Positions 44,852-56,357 of a DNA stretch of 64,000 nucleotides are shown piece after piece. A program made the position numbers and the translations under genes. This stretch comes from Caldicellulosiruptor danielii. Lineage in GTDB: Bacteria > Bacillota > Thermoanaerobacteria > Caldicellulosiruptorales > Caldicellulosiruptoraceae. Location: assembly GCF_034343125.1 (NCBI RefSeq), contig NZ_CP139957.1, positions 1,854,001 to 1,918,000 of the forward strand, given 5' to 3'. The notes below the pieces were generated by a model. That model did not search any database and had not been told where the DNA came from. It saw only the letters and a program-made list of their open reading frames with translations. Every line of letters starts with the position of its first letter. The first letter of the stretch is position 1.

Positions 44852-46862
44852 TTACTGATTACCGAACAGAATTTCATATGTTGCATTAGCAATTGCTATA
44901 TCACACTGTGCCCAGAACCTGTGATATCTGAACTCCGGTACCTGCCCTGACTTGTATGCCGCCTCTAACTTCGGCCAATCAGGATCTTGTTTGTACTTGC
45001 TCCTTATGTCTATAAACTTAACTCCACTCTTTATTACATCTCCATTCGGCATCTTCCCTGTCCATCCTGCTGGAATGTATACCTCTTGCTCAAAGAACCT
45101 CTTGTAATCCGCTCTCTTCTCTGGCGCTGATAAACCTTTCTCATCCCTGTACAACTTCCACATCCTGTCCAGCAATTCCTTCGCTAAATTCTTCGCTTCC
45201 TCATCAAATACTCCGTACTTCTTCGTTGCCGCACTGTAGTACAAAAGCGCATTCGCAAGTGATGCCGTTATACCCAAATCTGTACCATAATCTACTACCT
45301 TCACATGCAAGTTCGGATTACCTGTATATGTCCCATTCCATGTGTCTGGCTGCCCACTCCAATCAAGCGTCGATGGTATCGCAAATGTACCATCACTGTT
45401 CAACTTCACTACACTCTTAATCCAGCTTACCCACTTCTCAAGCAGTGCTCCTGCATCCTTATCCCCTGTCACATAGTAATACTCCGCTACCCTCTGCATC
45501 GACCATGCCTGGAATCCAAACCATGTGTTGCTACCCGGATCCCTATACACAGGGTTCGGTTCATACGCCATCCCATAAAATGTCGCTGTCCCTGCCGGAT
45601 ATTTCTCGTACCTGCCATTCCATGAATTTGTCGCGCCTCCTGCTATCGCTCCCTCCGCTGACTGCAACCACCTGTAAAATTCTATCTGCCTCTTCAAACT
45701 CTTCGCCCAGTCACTCGCTCCGTTCGGTGACTTCGGCTTCATATCACTATCATTTGCTAACGCCCATGCAGCCATCGGATTCTGATATCCAAAGTGCGCA
45801 TGACTGCACCCTATCTTCCATGACCATGCACCATCAAGTGCTCCGCCCCATGCATAGTACCATGATAACAGATAATGTGCACTGTCATATCCTGTTCCTC
45901 CAGCCGCATTCTTGTCCTGACATCCTAATGGCTTGAAATACTTGTCAAACATCGCATACCTCAAATAGTCACCCATCTTCGCTGCCTTCGCTACATAGCT
46001 GCTTATCTCATTAAACTTACCTTGCTCCTTTGCCCATTCCTTCGCCCAGTAAGTAGCCTGAATAGCTCTCGCATCCGCATCCGGTGCGTTCGTATACCTC
46101 CACTGCTTCGAATAGTTCTGATCCTTAATAAACAGATCTAAAAATCCATTCGGTCCGCCCCATTTGAATTCCTCCCAGCTCGGATGCGGTACAGTCTCCC
46201 ATACAGACTCCTCAGGCCCTCTCTGGAACGTGTTGATAAATGATGCCCGGCTCACTCCGTCCCCTCTCTTGCCATATCCATACCAGTTGTCTACGTCCAT
46301 CAACCAGTGCATACCATACATCAATGTGCTACCATATGTGCTCACAAGCTCATTATGCAACGGATCCTTCCCAACAGGTACATTAAACTCAAGCGGCGAT
46401 GGATACTTGTCCGGTGTCTCCCACTCACCTGCATACGTCGCTGGCTTGTTAGGATCATATGACCTCATCGGCTGATCTTCAGCCGACGGTATCATATACT
46501 TCTCTAATGTGTCCCATGCCGTCTTAAACTTGCTCCAATCACCTGTTAACTTCCCATACACTGCCTCAAGCCATACATAGTACGAAAATGCTTCGCTCGT
46601 GGTCAAATGACCATAATCAGGTGCCTCGCATATCAATGTCTCTACTGAATGATATGGTATCCCATCCTGGTTAAAATACCCATTCGCAGGATCATGTATC
46701 TTGTTCCACAACCACATAAACCTCTGCCCATATTCTCCAAGACCGCTAGGTGTGCCGCTCGGTGTAGGTGTAGGCGCAACTGTCACCGTCGGCGTCGGCG
46801 TCACCGTCGGACTCGGAGTTGGTGTCGGGGTCGGCGTCGGTGTCGGTGCTGGCGTCGGGGTT
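44852..46862. repeat. GH48 cassette copy B
   Basis: GH48 plus adjoining Pro/Thr linker, matching 23490-25500 and 54039-56049 almost base for base (one difference noted: GCTATATCAC near 44895 against GCTATGTCAC). Identity stops in the linker at 46862, where GH12 coding sequence begins, and also breaks just 3' of the stop codon, unlike copies A and C. Confidence 0.85.
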
Positions 46863-49387
46863 GAATAAATTGGAGTTCCCACGTTTACAGCATAATTTGT
46901 GATCTTTACCGTAGCCTGCCCATAAAACACCTCAGTTCCAACTTCAACGCTAATTATATACTTTGATGGATTCAAACCTCTCTGATTCACCAGCCAATTT
47001 ACAAAATCCATTATATTGAAATTTGCAGTTGTAGTGCCTGTTGTTCTAACAAAAGAGTATACGTTCCAGCCAATATTGCCTTCATACACATCCCAAGTTG
47101 CTCCCGCTATATTAACTGTCGCAACCTTATTCCCCAATGGTCCTGCACCATTCCATCTATTTAGCCATATCATTATCTCATCAGTTGGAGTTGTACTCCA
47201 AGTCGGTTGGCTCGTATTAGCCAGCCAAATATCATATGCAAAATTCATACAGCTATTCTCAACACCTGTTATGCTGTAGCTAACAGTTGTATAGATACCT
47301 GTATTTGATGAAACCTGAACAGGCAACCCTGTTCCAGCGCCACAACCATCAGTCCAATGCCATCCACATACTATCGACTGATACGCTTTAACATCATAAG
47401 GATTAACATTCGGGAAATAAAAGCTCCATCCCATATCTGATTGATAAGTATTCATATCATAAGAATTAAAATATATTTTAGACCACCAGCCACTTCCAGC
47501 AAAGTTTTTTCCCCATGTATTATTGAACAAGTAATATTTATTGTTTGCAAAATATATTTTTGCATTTTCAGCCGACGACTCAATATTAGCCGGTGTAGAA
47601 GTCGGAGAAGGTGTTGGTGTTGGTGTTGGTGTTGGTGTCGGGGTCGGCGTCGGGGTCGGTGCAACCGTCACCGTCGGTGCAGGTGTCGCTCCACTCGGCT
47701 CCTGACCCCATACCAGCACACCATCTATATACGCCGTTACCTTCACATTCTCTCCATAACTCGTCATGCTCTGTAACCATGACCAGTCATTCCCCTGATT
47801 GTAATTGCTCCAGTCACTCTTGTTAAACCTTATCTGTATCTCTCCTGTGTCCTTCCCAGGCTGCAATTGCCCCGCTCCACTCTTAAATCCTATCTCCAAG
47901 TAATAGTCCGCTCCACTTACGCTACTGCTCAGCTTCACAAACTTGAATGTTACATTGCTTGCTCCTATCTGTGCCCAGTCTGATATCGCACTCTGTGCCC
48001 TGTCCCCATCTACTGTGTACCAGTACCTTATCGTTACCCTGCTCAAATCTATACTACTGCTTCCAGTGTTCACTACCTTCAACCACGGCCTTATTGTGTT
48101 TGTCGTGCTGTTCGTCTCCTTGTTAGCATACAATACCTTTATCTGCCCGCTTGTCGCAGGTGTGCTAACAGGTGTCGGCGTCGGTGTTGGTGTTGGAGTT
48201 GGTGTCGCTGTTACTGTCGGTGTCGGAGTCGGGGTTGGTGTCGGTGTCGGAGATGATGTTGTTACCCCAGAAGCTTCAATTACTGCCCAATAGGCTGGCT
48301 TCGCACTATAATCTTCAAAAAACAACAACGGCCAATCATTCTTACCGTAGAATGATCTTAACCATGAATAGTCATCTTTCAATCCCCAAAAAGTAACACT
48401 TTTTACTACATTTTTGTATTTTTTCAGCATTGTAAAAATCTCTTTGTATTTCTGAGCCTGCTTTTGAAGTAAATCCTGTGGTGGTGTGGAATAATTTTCA
48501 CTGGAACCGTAGTTGTATAGACTCATATCAAGTTCTGTAATGTGAATCTCAATACCTGGTATCGAACTAAATAACTTAATACTGTTTTCTATTTCGCTAA
48601 CAGATGGCCAGTTAACATTTATATGACATTGCATGCCAATACCATGAATAGGTATACCTTTAGATTTCAGGTTTTTTACCATGTTGTATATAAATTCTCT
48701 TTTCTTAGAAATCTCGGTATTATAGTCATTATAGAATAGCTTTGCATTAGGGTCTGCTTCATGAGCCCATATAAATGCTTTTTCAATGTACTCAGGACCA
48801 CAAATTTCATACCATGTTGAACGTCTATAACCATCTGACTGATTCTCATCGATAGCTTCATTGACAACGTCCCATGCATACACTTTCCCTTTATACCTTC
48901 CAACAACATCATAAATATATTGCTTTAGTCTTGCTAATAATGCATCTTTGGATAATCTTTGCCCATTGCTATCTTTAAAGAACCAATCAGGTGTCTGATT
49001 ATGCCAAACCAATGTATGACCTCTTATACCTATCTTGTTTGTACTCGCAAAGTCAACAAAAGCATCAGCAGTACTAAATCTATAACTTAGCCCAGTACTT
49101 GTCTGACCAGCTAATAAGCTTTCCGGCTTCATTTCATTCTCTGCCGTTATACTGTTAAAATGTTTCAATACCATTCGTTTGTCAGTATCATTGCTCAAAC
49201 ATCTTGCAGGTATTGCCACGCCTATTATAAAATCGTCTTTATAACTCTCACATAAACTTGGAATACTCCAGTCCGGCGCAGCTTGAGTTTCAACTGGAAA
49301 ATAACTTATTGCACCAACCAGAGAAATACTAACAATAAACGCTACTAATACAACTCGAGAAATAATTCTAAATAGATTTCTCTTCAT
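44852..49387 (-). CDS. GH10-CBM3b-GH12-GH48 triple-catalytic enzyme
   Basis: A 1511-residue secreted enzyme with three catalytic domains. Signal 1-37; GH10 ~38-375 ([12 protein letters not shown] acid/base Glu, [11 protein letters not shown] nucleophile Glu); CBM3b ~406-566; linker; GH12 ~602-837 with [11 protein letters not shown] (nucleophile Glu) and [12 protein letters not shown] (acid/base Glu); linker; GH48 ~881-1511 ([13 protein letters not shown]). It joins xylanase, endo-beta-glucanase and processive cellobiohydrolase activities. Most GDL enzymes carry only two catalytic domains. As I recall, this order is reported from C. danielii. Leader AGAGGGGGTTAG before ATG; the 585-base upstream region separates it from GH5-GH44. 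Confidence 0.93.
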   Translation of the reverse strand: MKRNLFRIISRVVLVAFIVSISLVGAISYFPVETQAAPDWSIPSLCESYKDDFIIGVAIPARCLSNDTDKRMVLKHFNSITAENEMKPESLLAGQTSTGLSYRFSTADAFVDFASTNKIGIRGHTLVWHNQTPDWFFKDSNGQRLSKDALLARLKQYIYDVVGRYKGKVYAWDVVNEAIDENQSDGYRRSTWYEICGPEYIEKAFIWAHEADPNAKLFYNDYNTEISKKREFIYNMVKNLKSKGIPIHGIGMQCHINVNWPSVSEIENSIKLFSSIPGIEIHITELDMSLYNYGSSENYSTPPQDLLQKQAQKYKEIFTMLKKYKNVVKSVTFWGLKDDYSWLRSFYGKNDWPLLFFEDYSAKPAYWAVIEASGVTTSSPTPTPTPTPTPTVTATPTPTPTPTPTPVSTPATSGQIKVLYANKETNSTTNTIRPWLKVVNTGSSSIDLSRVTIRYWYTVDGDRAQSAISDWAQIGASNVTFKFVKLSSSVSGADYYLEIGFKSGAGQLQPGKDTGEIQIRFNKSDWSNYNQGNDWSWLQSMTSYGENVKVTAYIDGVLVWGQEPSGATPAPTVTVAPTPTPTPTPTPTPTPTPSPTSTPANIESSAENAKIYFANNKYYLFNNTWGKNFAGSGWWSKIYFNSYDMNTYQSDMGWSFYFPNVNPYDVKAYQSIVCGWHWTDGCGAGTGLPVQVSSNTGIYTTVSYSITGVENSCMNFAYDIWLANTSQPTWSTTPTDEIMIWLNRWNGAGPLGNKVATVNIAGATWDVYEGNIGWNVYSFVRTTGTTTANFNIMDFVNWLVNQRGLNPSKYIISVEVGTEVFYGQATVKITNYAVNVGTPIYSTPTPAPTPTPTPTPTPSPTVTPTPTVTVAPTPTPSGTPSGLGEYGQRFMWLWNKIHDPANGYFNQDGIPYHSVETLICEAPDYGHLTTSEAFSYYVWLEAVYGKLTGDWSKFKTAWDTLEKYMIPSAEDQPMRSYDPNKPATYAGEWETPDKYPSPLEFNVPVGKDPLHNELVSTYGSTLMYGMHWLMDVDNWYGYGKRGDGVSRASFINTFQRGPEESVWETVPHPSWEEFKWGGPNGFLDLFIKDQNYSKQWRYTNAPDADARAIQATYWAKEWAKEQGKFNEISSYVAKAAKMGDYLRYAMFDKYFKPLGCQDKNAAGGTGYDSAHYLLSWYYAWGGALDGAWSWKIGCSHAHFGYQNPMAAWALANDSDMKPKSPNGASDWAKSLKRQIEFYRWLQSAEGAIAGGATNSWNGRYEKYPAGTATFYGMAYEPNPVYRDPGSNTWFGFQAWSMQRVAEYYYVTGDKDAGALLEKWVSWIKSVVKLNSDGTFAIPSTLDWSGQPDTWNGTYTGNPNLHVKVVDYGTDLGITASLANALLYYSAATKKYGVFDEEAKNLAKELLDRMWKLYRDEKGLSAPEKRADYKRFFEQEVYIPAGWTGKMPNGDVIKSGVKFIDIRSKYKQDPDWPKLEAAYKSGQVPEFRYHRFWAQCDIAIANATYEILFGNQ

Positions 49388-49972
49388 TTTATCTACTAAC
49401 CCCCTCTTCTTATTTTTAAATTTTTAATTTTAAATTTTGTCAAAACAAATTGGCGACACTATTTAATTGTTCAATTTTGACACTATATGTTACCATTTTT
49501 TGAAAGCATATTTGTAATTACGAAATTCTTAATATGAGCAAAACTTTAAACAAAGGCTCTGGTGCTGCCGAATGTCTCACATCACATCGTGCAGCGTAAA
49601 CCTAAATATTTTTTCGGCTTTTATTTAAACCTATTTTCTTATGTTAATCTTATATATACCATATGTGGCACATTGACTTTATAGAATTGATCATCATTAA
49701 AAACTCAGTTACAGCTTTTTCTTCCACAGTATCTAATTTTAAAAACCTTACTTTGAAGTTATAACTCTTTTTCCAAATTTTAAAGCTTCACATTTAAACT
49801 CTCAGTCTATTTAAAATGGCAATACTCATTTGAAAATATTTCAACCTCTGTGCAAAAATACTATCAACACATTTGACACAATTCTTACATCCAAGTTACA
49901 TCACCAATTGCCACTTTGGCATTACACCAGAGCCCTCCATAAAAACCAAATTCCTTATGCTTACATTGAAAT
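49388..49972 (-). other. long intergenic region with candidate promoter and distant inverted repeat
   Basis: A TTGACA on the minus strand (plus 49438-49443) lies shortly upstream of the GH10-GH12-GH48 start, but its partner -10 is poor (TTTAAA). The decamer GGCTCTGGTG (~49555) has its exact complement CACCAGAGCC (~49926), spanning most of the region. No gene is seen. Confidence 0.4.
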
Positions 49973-52900
49973 CTAACGTAATACTATGTGATAAACCGTT
50001 AAATTTGGAACCTCAAGTGTAAATACATTGTTCTCAATATTATCTATATTCCCCATCTTCCTTACAGCTGGGCTGTTGCTGTCAAATCCATATATTTCTG
50101 CTTTTGTATATTTCGTTGTGCTTGTTATGTTTATTTTGACTTGTAATTTTTGATCATAGTTTCTGTTTATTAGTATAATATGAAGCTCAGAATCATCCTG
50201 TCCATTTATTGAGGCATATACTGGCATATTTTCAACATCACTCGTATTTGCACTTACATTTGTATTGCCATATTTTGAGCCTTTTCCATCATAATTAAGA
50301 TAAATGTTATATGCAGCTGTTGCATAACTACCAGAATCGCCCCATCTTGCCGCAAAGTACACTCCATATTTACCAAATATACCAAGTACATCTGCTAAGG
50401 CTATACCACCAGAAATATGATTTCGACCGCCATAGTCAAACTCACTTATAGCTAATTTAGTACCAGGAAAATATTTTTCAATGTCCGCTTTTATGTTTGG
50501 TATAATTGGCAGATAATCTGAAAACCACTGGTTTATCCAGCTGTTCTCACCAGCCGTAACTTGTCCTTTCACTGATGTTTTATATGTCGGGTCCCATAGT
50601 GTTCTCGGAGCTTGCATCCTAGCTATAGCAACTTCTTTTGAAGTGTCATTTTCACCATCAAAGCATATGCGAATGTTATTGCCTCGTGCTTCTGGATACC
50701 AATGTAAATCAAGCACATCCAATAGTCTTCTTCCAAAACTGTCTGATGCCTTTTTCATCTGTTCAAGATACCAGCTAATAAACCATCTGTGTTCTCCTTT
50801 AACCTGATTCCAATCAGGTGCATCCTGTAAACTATAATAACCCATAAACCCGTATGATGCATATCCAAAAACTTCAGCTGAAGGATCAAGGGTTTTTATA
50901 ACTTTTGCCAGTTCAACAGATTTATCAATCAACTCTTTGCATGTTACTTTATTAGGATGTATACGTGGATGTGTTGATGCCCACAAATCAGGCTCATTAT
51001 CCAATATATATCCTTTTATTCCAGTTGGCGATGATGCATATCCATATTTACTAATTAAATAATTTACAAACTCATCCATATAGACAAAGCTATCATTCAA
51101 ATCAGGAGTCAAAGATAGCGGACCATCCTTTTTAAATTTAACTTCTGCCCACCTGTTAGATGGAGCAGTTTCGCTTTCATTAACAGTGCCATAATTGTCT
51201 TTTGACACATAGCCAGCCATCTGCAAAGTTATAGCCGAATACGCATTATTTTTTAAGGAATACTCATGAAATTTCGATACCACAGCTGCTGGAACCTTTG
51301 CATCATCACCTGAAATTCCCATACTCCAGCATAAATAGTCATCACTTGAATGATACCAATCATTCCCTGCATTTGAGAAATTGTTTTCCCAATTATATCC
51401 TGTTAGTCTATTTCCACCTAATCTTCTTGCTGGGTGCACAACCCCCTCAATATCTTGGTTTGCACCATATATATACGGGCTAATTTGCGTTCTTCCTGCA
51501 TTTGTATTTATTGTAATTTCAACAACAGATGGAGATGGCGATATTGTCGGTAATGGTGTTACTGTTGGTGTCGGGGTCGGGGTTGGTGTTGGGGTTGGTG
51601 TCGCTGTTACTGTCGGTGTCGGTGTCGGGGTTGGTGTCGGTGTCGAGGTTACTGTTGGTGTCGGAGTTGGTGTTGCTGTTGGTGCTGGTGCAGGTGTCGC
51701 TCCACTCGGCTCCTGACCCCATACCAGCACACCATCTATATACGTCGTTACCTTCACATTCTCTCCATAACTCGTCATGCTCTGTAACCATGACCAGTCA
51801 TTCCCCTGATTGTAATTGCTCCAGTCACTCTTGTTAAACCTTATCTGTATCTCTCCTGTGTCCTTCCCAGGCTGCAATTGCCCCGCTCCACTCTTAAATC
51901 CTATCTCCAAGTAATAGTCCGCTCCACTTACGCTACTGCTCAGCTTCACAAACTTGAATGTTACATTGCTTGCTCCTATCTGTGCCCAGTCTGATATCGC
52001 ACTCTGTGCCCTGTCCCCATCTACTGTGTACCAGTACCTTATCGTTACCCTGCTCAAATCTATACTACTGCTTCCAGTGTTCACTACCTTCAACCACGGC
52101 CTTATTGTGTTTGTCGTGCTGTTCGTCTCCTTGTTAGCATACAATACCTTTATCTGCCCGCTTGTCGCAGGTGTGCTAATAGGTGTCGGCGTCGGTGTTG
52201 GTGTTGGTGTCGGTGTTGGTGTTACTGTTGGTGTCGGTGTCGGGGTTGGTGTCGGTGTCGAGGTTACTGTTGGTGTCGGAGTTGGTGTTGCTGTTGGTGC
52301 TGGTGCAGGTGTCGCTCCATTCGGCTCCTGACCCCATACCAGCACACCATCTATATACGCCGTTACCTTCACATTCTCTCCATAACTCGTCATGCTCTGT
52401 AACCATGACCAGTCATTCCCCTGATTGTAATTGCTCCAGTCATCCTTGTTAAACCTTATCTGTATCTCTCCTGTGTCCTTCCCAGGCTGCAATTGCCCCG
52501 CTCCACTCTTAAATCCTATCTCCAAGTAATAGTCCGCTCCACTTACGCTACTGCTCAGCTTCACAAACTTGAATGTTACATTGCTTGCTCCTATCTGTGC
52601 CCAGTCTGATATCGCACTCTGTGCCCTGTCCCCATCTACTGTGTACCAGTACCTTATCGTTACCCTGCTCAAATCTACACTACTGCTTCCAGTGTTCACT
52701 ACCTTCAACCACGGCCTTATTGTGTTTGTCGTGCTGTTCGTCTCCTTGTTAGCATACAGTACCTTTATCTGCCCGCTTGTCGCAGGTGTGCTAATAGGTG
52801 TCGGCGTCGGTGTTGGTGTTGGTGTCGGTGTTGGTGTTACTGTTGGTGTCGGTGTCGGGGTTGGAGTCGGTGTCGAGGTTGGTGTTACTGTCGGCGTAGG

Positions 52901-53884
52901 GGTTAGTGTAGAAGATGTACCAATTGCATTAGTTTTATACCATTGTCCCCATGGAGTTGGATTATTGGGGTCCCAATTGTTTACCATGTCCAAATACCCC
53001 ACATAGCTCGAATTTCCACACCACGACCAACTAAATAATCCTATCTTGTACTGTTTTGCATACCTGACAATAGCTTCTTCATCAGGGTCACCATCTGTGT
53101 GCTGATGTCCAAATTCCCCAATAACCAATGGCAACCCCTTATCAACAAATGATTTGATGTATTCTTCGACCTTGCTTGCTGTATTGTATACACCATACAT
53201 ATGAATCGAAAATACCAAATTGCGCAGCGGATCTGCTTCCATTATGCTCTGGGCATTATCTCTCATAGTATTAGACCAATCCTGACCCCAGTTCGGTGCA
53301 TCAATCATTATCGTGTGCTTGAACCCTGCATCCCTTAGAGCCTTTATTGCATTCTTCGTGTCATTAACCCAGTTTTGATAGTTATTGTTCCCATACGGCT
53401 CATTACCGATGTTTATAATTACAAAATCTTCGTTACCGTCTAATACGCTCTTTATCTCCTTCCAATATTCTACTGCTTGTGCCAATGAACATGCTGCCCC
53501 GTCCTCACCATATCCTGTCGTGTCGTGAACTTCTAATACAATAGCTCTGAACCCAAGACTTCTTGACAATGATATAATATTTGCCACTTCACTTGCTGGT
53601 ATCTTCGTCCATCGGTAGCCATTACTCAGCACTACCCTCACAGAGTTCATACCCCATGACCTTATTCCTTGCAATGCCGTCTCCAGTTTATCTCTGTACC
53701 AGCAATGTGCGTGATTGGTTCCTATTAACGTACTCGTATCTATCTTCACTACTCCATCATTAGATGTAGCTGCATTAACTTTTTGTAAATTCGTTACATT
53801 TGCTATAAACAAAACGTTCAATAACAAAACAACTGTACATAGTATACTCAACCATTTCTTTCCTATTTTTGTCTTTAATCTCAT
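49973..53884 (-). CDS. GH5-CBM3b-CBM3b-GH44 mannanase/endoglucanase
   Basis: A 1303-residue secreted enzyme. Signal 1-39; GH5 (mannanase type, subfamily 8 likely) ~42-335 with [10 protein letters not shown] and LVIGEFGHQ catalytic glutamates; CBM3b ~363-521 and ~568-725; Pro/Thr linkers; GH44 ~786-1303 with [11 protein letters not shown] (acid/base Glu) and [11 protein letters not shown] (nucleophile Glu). GH44 enzymes are endoglucanases also active on xyloglucan. The same architecture occurs in the C. bescii GDL, from memory. The GH5 half is nearly identical to the C-terminal domain of the gene at 35466-39641. Leader AGAGGGGGTTAGG before ATG; celA lies 154 bases upstream. Confidence 0.92.
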   Translation of the reverse strand: MRLKTKIGKKWLSILCTVVLLLNVLFIANVTNLQKVNAATSNDGVVKIDTSTLIGTNHAHCWYRDKLETALQGIRSWGMNSVRVVLSNGYRWTKIPASEVANIISLSRSLGFRAIVLEVHDTTGYGEDGAACSLAQAVEYWKEIKSVLDGNEDFVIINIGNEPYGNNNYQNWVNDTKNAIKALRDAGFKHTIMIDAPNWGQDWSNTMRDNAQSIMEADPLRNLVFSIHMYGVYNTASKVEEYIKSFVDKGLPLVIGEFGHQHTDGDPDEEAIVRYAKQYKIGLFSWSWCGNSSYVGYLDMVNNWDPNNPTPWGQWYKTNAIGTSSTLTPTPTVTPTSTPTPTPTPTPTVTPTPTPTPTPTPTPISTPATSGQIKVLYANKETNSTTNTIRPWLKVVNTGSSSVDLSRVTIRYWYTVDGDRAQSAISDWAQIGASNVTFKFVKLSSSVSGADYYLEIGFKSGAGQLQPGKDTGEIQIRFNKDDWSNYNQGNDWSWLQSMTSYGENVKVTAYIDGVLVWGQEPNGATPAPAPTATPTPTPTVTSTPTPTPTPTPTVTPTPTPTPTPTPTPISTPATSGQIKVLYANKETNSTTNTIRPWLKVVNTGSSSIDLSRVTIRYWYTVDGDRAQSAISDWAQIGASNVTFKFVKLSSSVSGADYYLEIGFKSGAGQLQPGKDTGEIQIRFNKSDWSNYNQGNDWSWLQSMTSYGENVKVTTYIDGVLVWGQEPSGATPAPAPTATPTPTPTVTSTPTPTPTPTPTVTATPTPTPTPTPTPTVTPLPTISPSPSVVEITINTNAGRTQISPYIYGANQDIEGVVHPARRLGGNRLTGYNWENNFSNAGNDWYHSSDDYLCWSMGISGDDAKVPAAVVSKFHEYSLKNNAYSAITLQMAGYVSKDNYGTVNESETAPSNRWAEVKFKKDGPLSLTPDLNDSFVYMDEFVNYLISKYGYASSPTGIKGYILDNEPDLWASTHPRIHPNKVTCKELIDKSVELAKVIKTLDPSAEVFGYASYGFMGYYSLQDAPDWNQVKGEHRWFISWYLEQMKKASDSFGRRLLDVLDLHWYPEARGNNIRICFDGENDTSKEVAIARMQAPRTLWDPTYKTSVKGQVTAGENSWINQWFSDYLPIIPNIKADIEKYFPGTKLAISEFDYGGRNHISGGIALADVLGIFGKYGVYFAARWGDSGSYATAAYNIYLNYDGKGSKYGNTNVSANTSDVENMPVYASINGQDDSELHIILINRNYDQKLQVKINITSTTKYTKAEIYGFDSNSPAVRKMGNIDNIENNVFTLEVPNLTVYHIVLR
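52917..53725. repeat. GH5 mannanase cassette copy B
   Basis: Counterpart of 35473-36281. The match ends within the first residues of the domain (near 53725) and at the domain's last codons (52917), i.e. cleanly at module boundaries. Confidence 0.85.
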
Positions 53885-53975
53885 CTTAAAGCCTAACCCC
53901 CTCTTTTTTATGCATTTTTGCCATTATACCTCATTATTTTTTGTACTATTTTTTGAACACCTCTATATAGGATTT

Positions 53976-54018
53976 TAGCGAGGCAGCACACCATACCTAT
54001 AGATGTGCTACCCCGCTA
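53976..54018 (-). promoter_or_regulatory. 3' hairpin of celA without U-tract
   Basis: On the minus strand 14-base arms UAGCGGGGUAGCAC / GUGCUGCCUCGCUA pair fully when two G-U pairs are allowed, but AAAAUCC follows instead of U. It shares its upstream arm and loop with the real terminator after GH74-GH48. It probably allows read-through into GH5-GH44 and may protect the celA 3' end. Confidence 0.6.
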
Positions 54019-56357
54019 AATTTCTATTTACCTACTCATTATTGATTACCGAACAGAATTTCATATGTTGCATTAGCAATTGCTATGTCACACTGTGCCC
54101 AGAACCTGTGATATCTGAACTCCGGTACCTGCCCTGACTTGTATGCCGCCTCTAACTTCGGCCAATCAGGATCTTGTTTGTACTTGCTCCTTATGTCTAT
54201 AAACTTAACTCCACTCTTTATTACATCTCCATTCGGCATCTTCCCTGTCCATCCTGCTGGAATGTATACCTCTTGCTCAAAGAACCTCTTGTAATCCGCT
54301 CTCTTCTCTGGCGCTGATAAACCTTTCTCATCCCTGTACAACTTCCACATCCTGTCCAGCAATTCCTTCGCTAAATTCTTCGCTTCCTCATCAAATACTC
54401 CGTACTTCTTCGTTGCCGCACTGTAGTACAAAAGCGCATTCGCAAGTGATGCCGTTATACCCAAATCTGTACCATAATCTACTACCTTCACATGCAAGTT
54501 CGGATTACCTGTATATGTCCCATTCCATGTGTCTGGCTGCCCACTCCAATCAAGCGTCGATGGTATCGCAAATGTACCATCACTGTTCAACTTCACTACA
54601 CTCTTAATCCAGCTTACCCACTTCTCAAGCAGTGCTCCTGCATCCTTATCCCCTGTCACATAGTAATACTCCGCTACCCTCTGCATCGACCATGCCTGGA
54701 ATCCAAACCATGTGTTGCTACCCGGATCCCTATACACAGGGTTCGGTTCATACGCCATCCCATAAAATGTCGCTGTCCCTGCCGGATATTTCTCGTACCT
54801 GCCATTCCATGAATTTGTCGCGCCTCCTGCTATCGCTCCCTCCGCTGACTGCAACCACCTGTAAAATTCTATCTGCCTCTTCAAACTCTTCGCCCAGTCA
54901 CTCGCTCCGTTCGGTGACTTCGGCTTCATATCACTATCATTTGCTAACGCCCATGCAGCCATCGGATTCTGATATCCAAAGTGCGCATGACTGCACCCTA
55001 TCTTCCATGACCATGCACCATCAAGTGCTCCGCCCCATGCATAGTACCATGATAACAGATAATGTGCACTGTCATATCCTGTTCCTCCAGCCGCATTCTT
55101 GTCCTGACATCCTAATGGCTTGAAATACTTGTCAAACATCGCATACCTCAAATAGTCACCCATCTTCGCTGCCTTCGCTACATAGCTGCTTATCTCATTA
55201 AACTTACCTTGCTCCTTTGCCCATTCCTTCGCCCAGTAAGTAGCCTGAATAGCTCTCGCATCCGCATCCGGTGCGTTCGTATACCTCCACTGCTTCGAAT
55301 AGTTCTGATCCTTAATAAACAGATCTAAAAATCCATTCGGTCCGCCCCATTTGAATTCCTCCCAGCTCGGATGCGGTACAGTCTCCCATACAGACTCCTC
55401 AGGCCCTCTCTGGAACGTGTTGATAAATGATGCCCGGCTCACTCCGTCCCCTCTCTTGCCATATCCATACCAGTTGTCTACGTCCATCAACCAGTGCATA
55501 CCATACATCAATGTGCTACCATATGTGCTCACAAGCTCATTATGCAACGGATCCTTCCCAACAGGTACATTAAACTCAAGCGGCGATGGATACTTGTCCG
55601 GTGTCTCCCACTCACCTGCATACGTCGCTGGCTTGTTAGGATCATATGACCTCATCGGCTGATCTTCAGCCGACGGTATCATATACTTCTCTAATGTGTC
55701 CCATGCCGTCTTAAACTTGCTCCAATCACCTGTTAACTTCCCATACACTGCCTCAAGCCATACATAGTACGAAAATGCTTCGCTCGTGGTCAAATGACCA
55801 TAATCAGGTGCCTCGCATATCAATGTCTCTACTGAATGATATGGTATCCCATCCTGGTTAAAATACCCATTCGCAGGATCATGTATCTTGTTCCACAACC
55901 ACATAAACCTCTGCCCATATTCTCCAAGACCGCTAGGTGTGCCGCTCGGTGTAGGTGTAGGCGCAACTGTCACCGTCGGCGTCGGCGTCACCGTCGGACT
56001 CGGAGTTGGTGTCGGGGTCGGCGTCGGTGTCGGTGCTGGCGTCGGGGTTGGTGTTGGTGTCGGTGTCGCTGTTACTGTCGGTGTCGGTGTCGGTGTTGCT
56101 GTTGGTGCTGGTGCAGGTGTCGCTCCACTCGGCTCCTGACCCCATACCAGCACACCATCTATATACGCCGTTACCTTCACATTCTCTCCATAACTCGTCA
56201 TGCTCTGTAACCATGACCAGTCATTCCCCTGATTGTAATTGCTCCAGTCACTCTTGTTAAACCTTATCTGTATCTCTCCTGTGTCCTTCCCAGGCTGCAA
56301 TTGCCCCGCTCCACTCTTAAATCCTATCTCCAAGTAATAGTCCGCTCCACTTACGCT
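53990..56357. repeat. GH48 cassette copy C
   Basis: Matches copy A (23441-25808) through 3' flank, GH48, linker and part of CBM3b, and copy B (44852-46862) over GH48 and linker. Confidence 0.85.

Noticed and set aside
23864-55662. Recurring plus-strand frames opposite GH48 (e.g. 24083-24574, 45445-45936, 54632-55123)
   Set aside because: They recur only because GH48 DNA is repeated; no start signals, and composition fits antisense of GH48.
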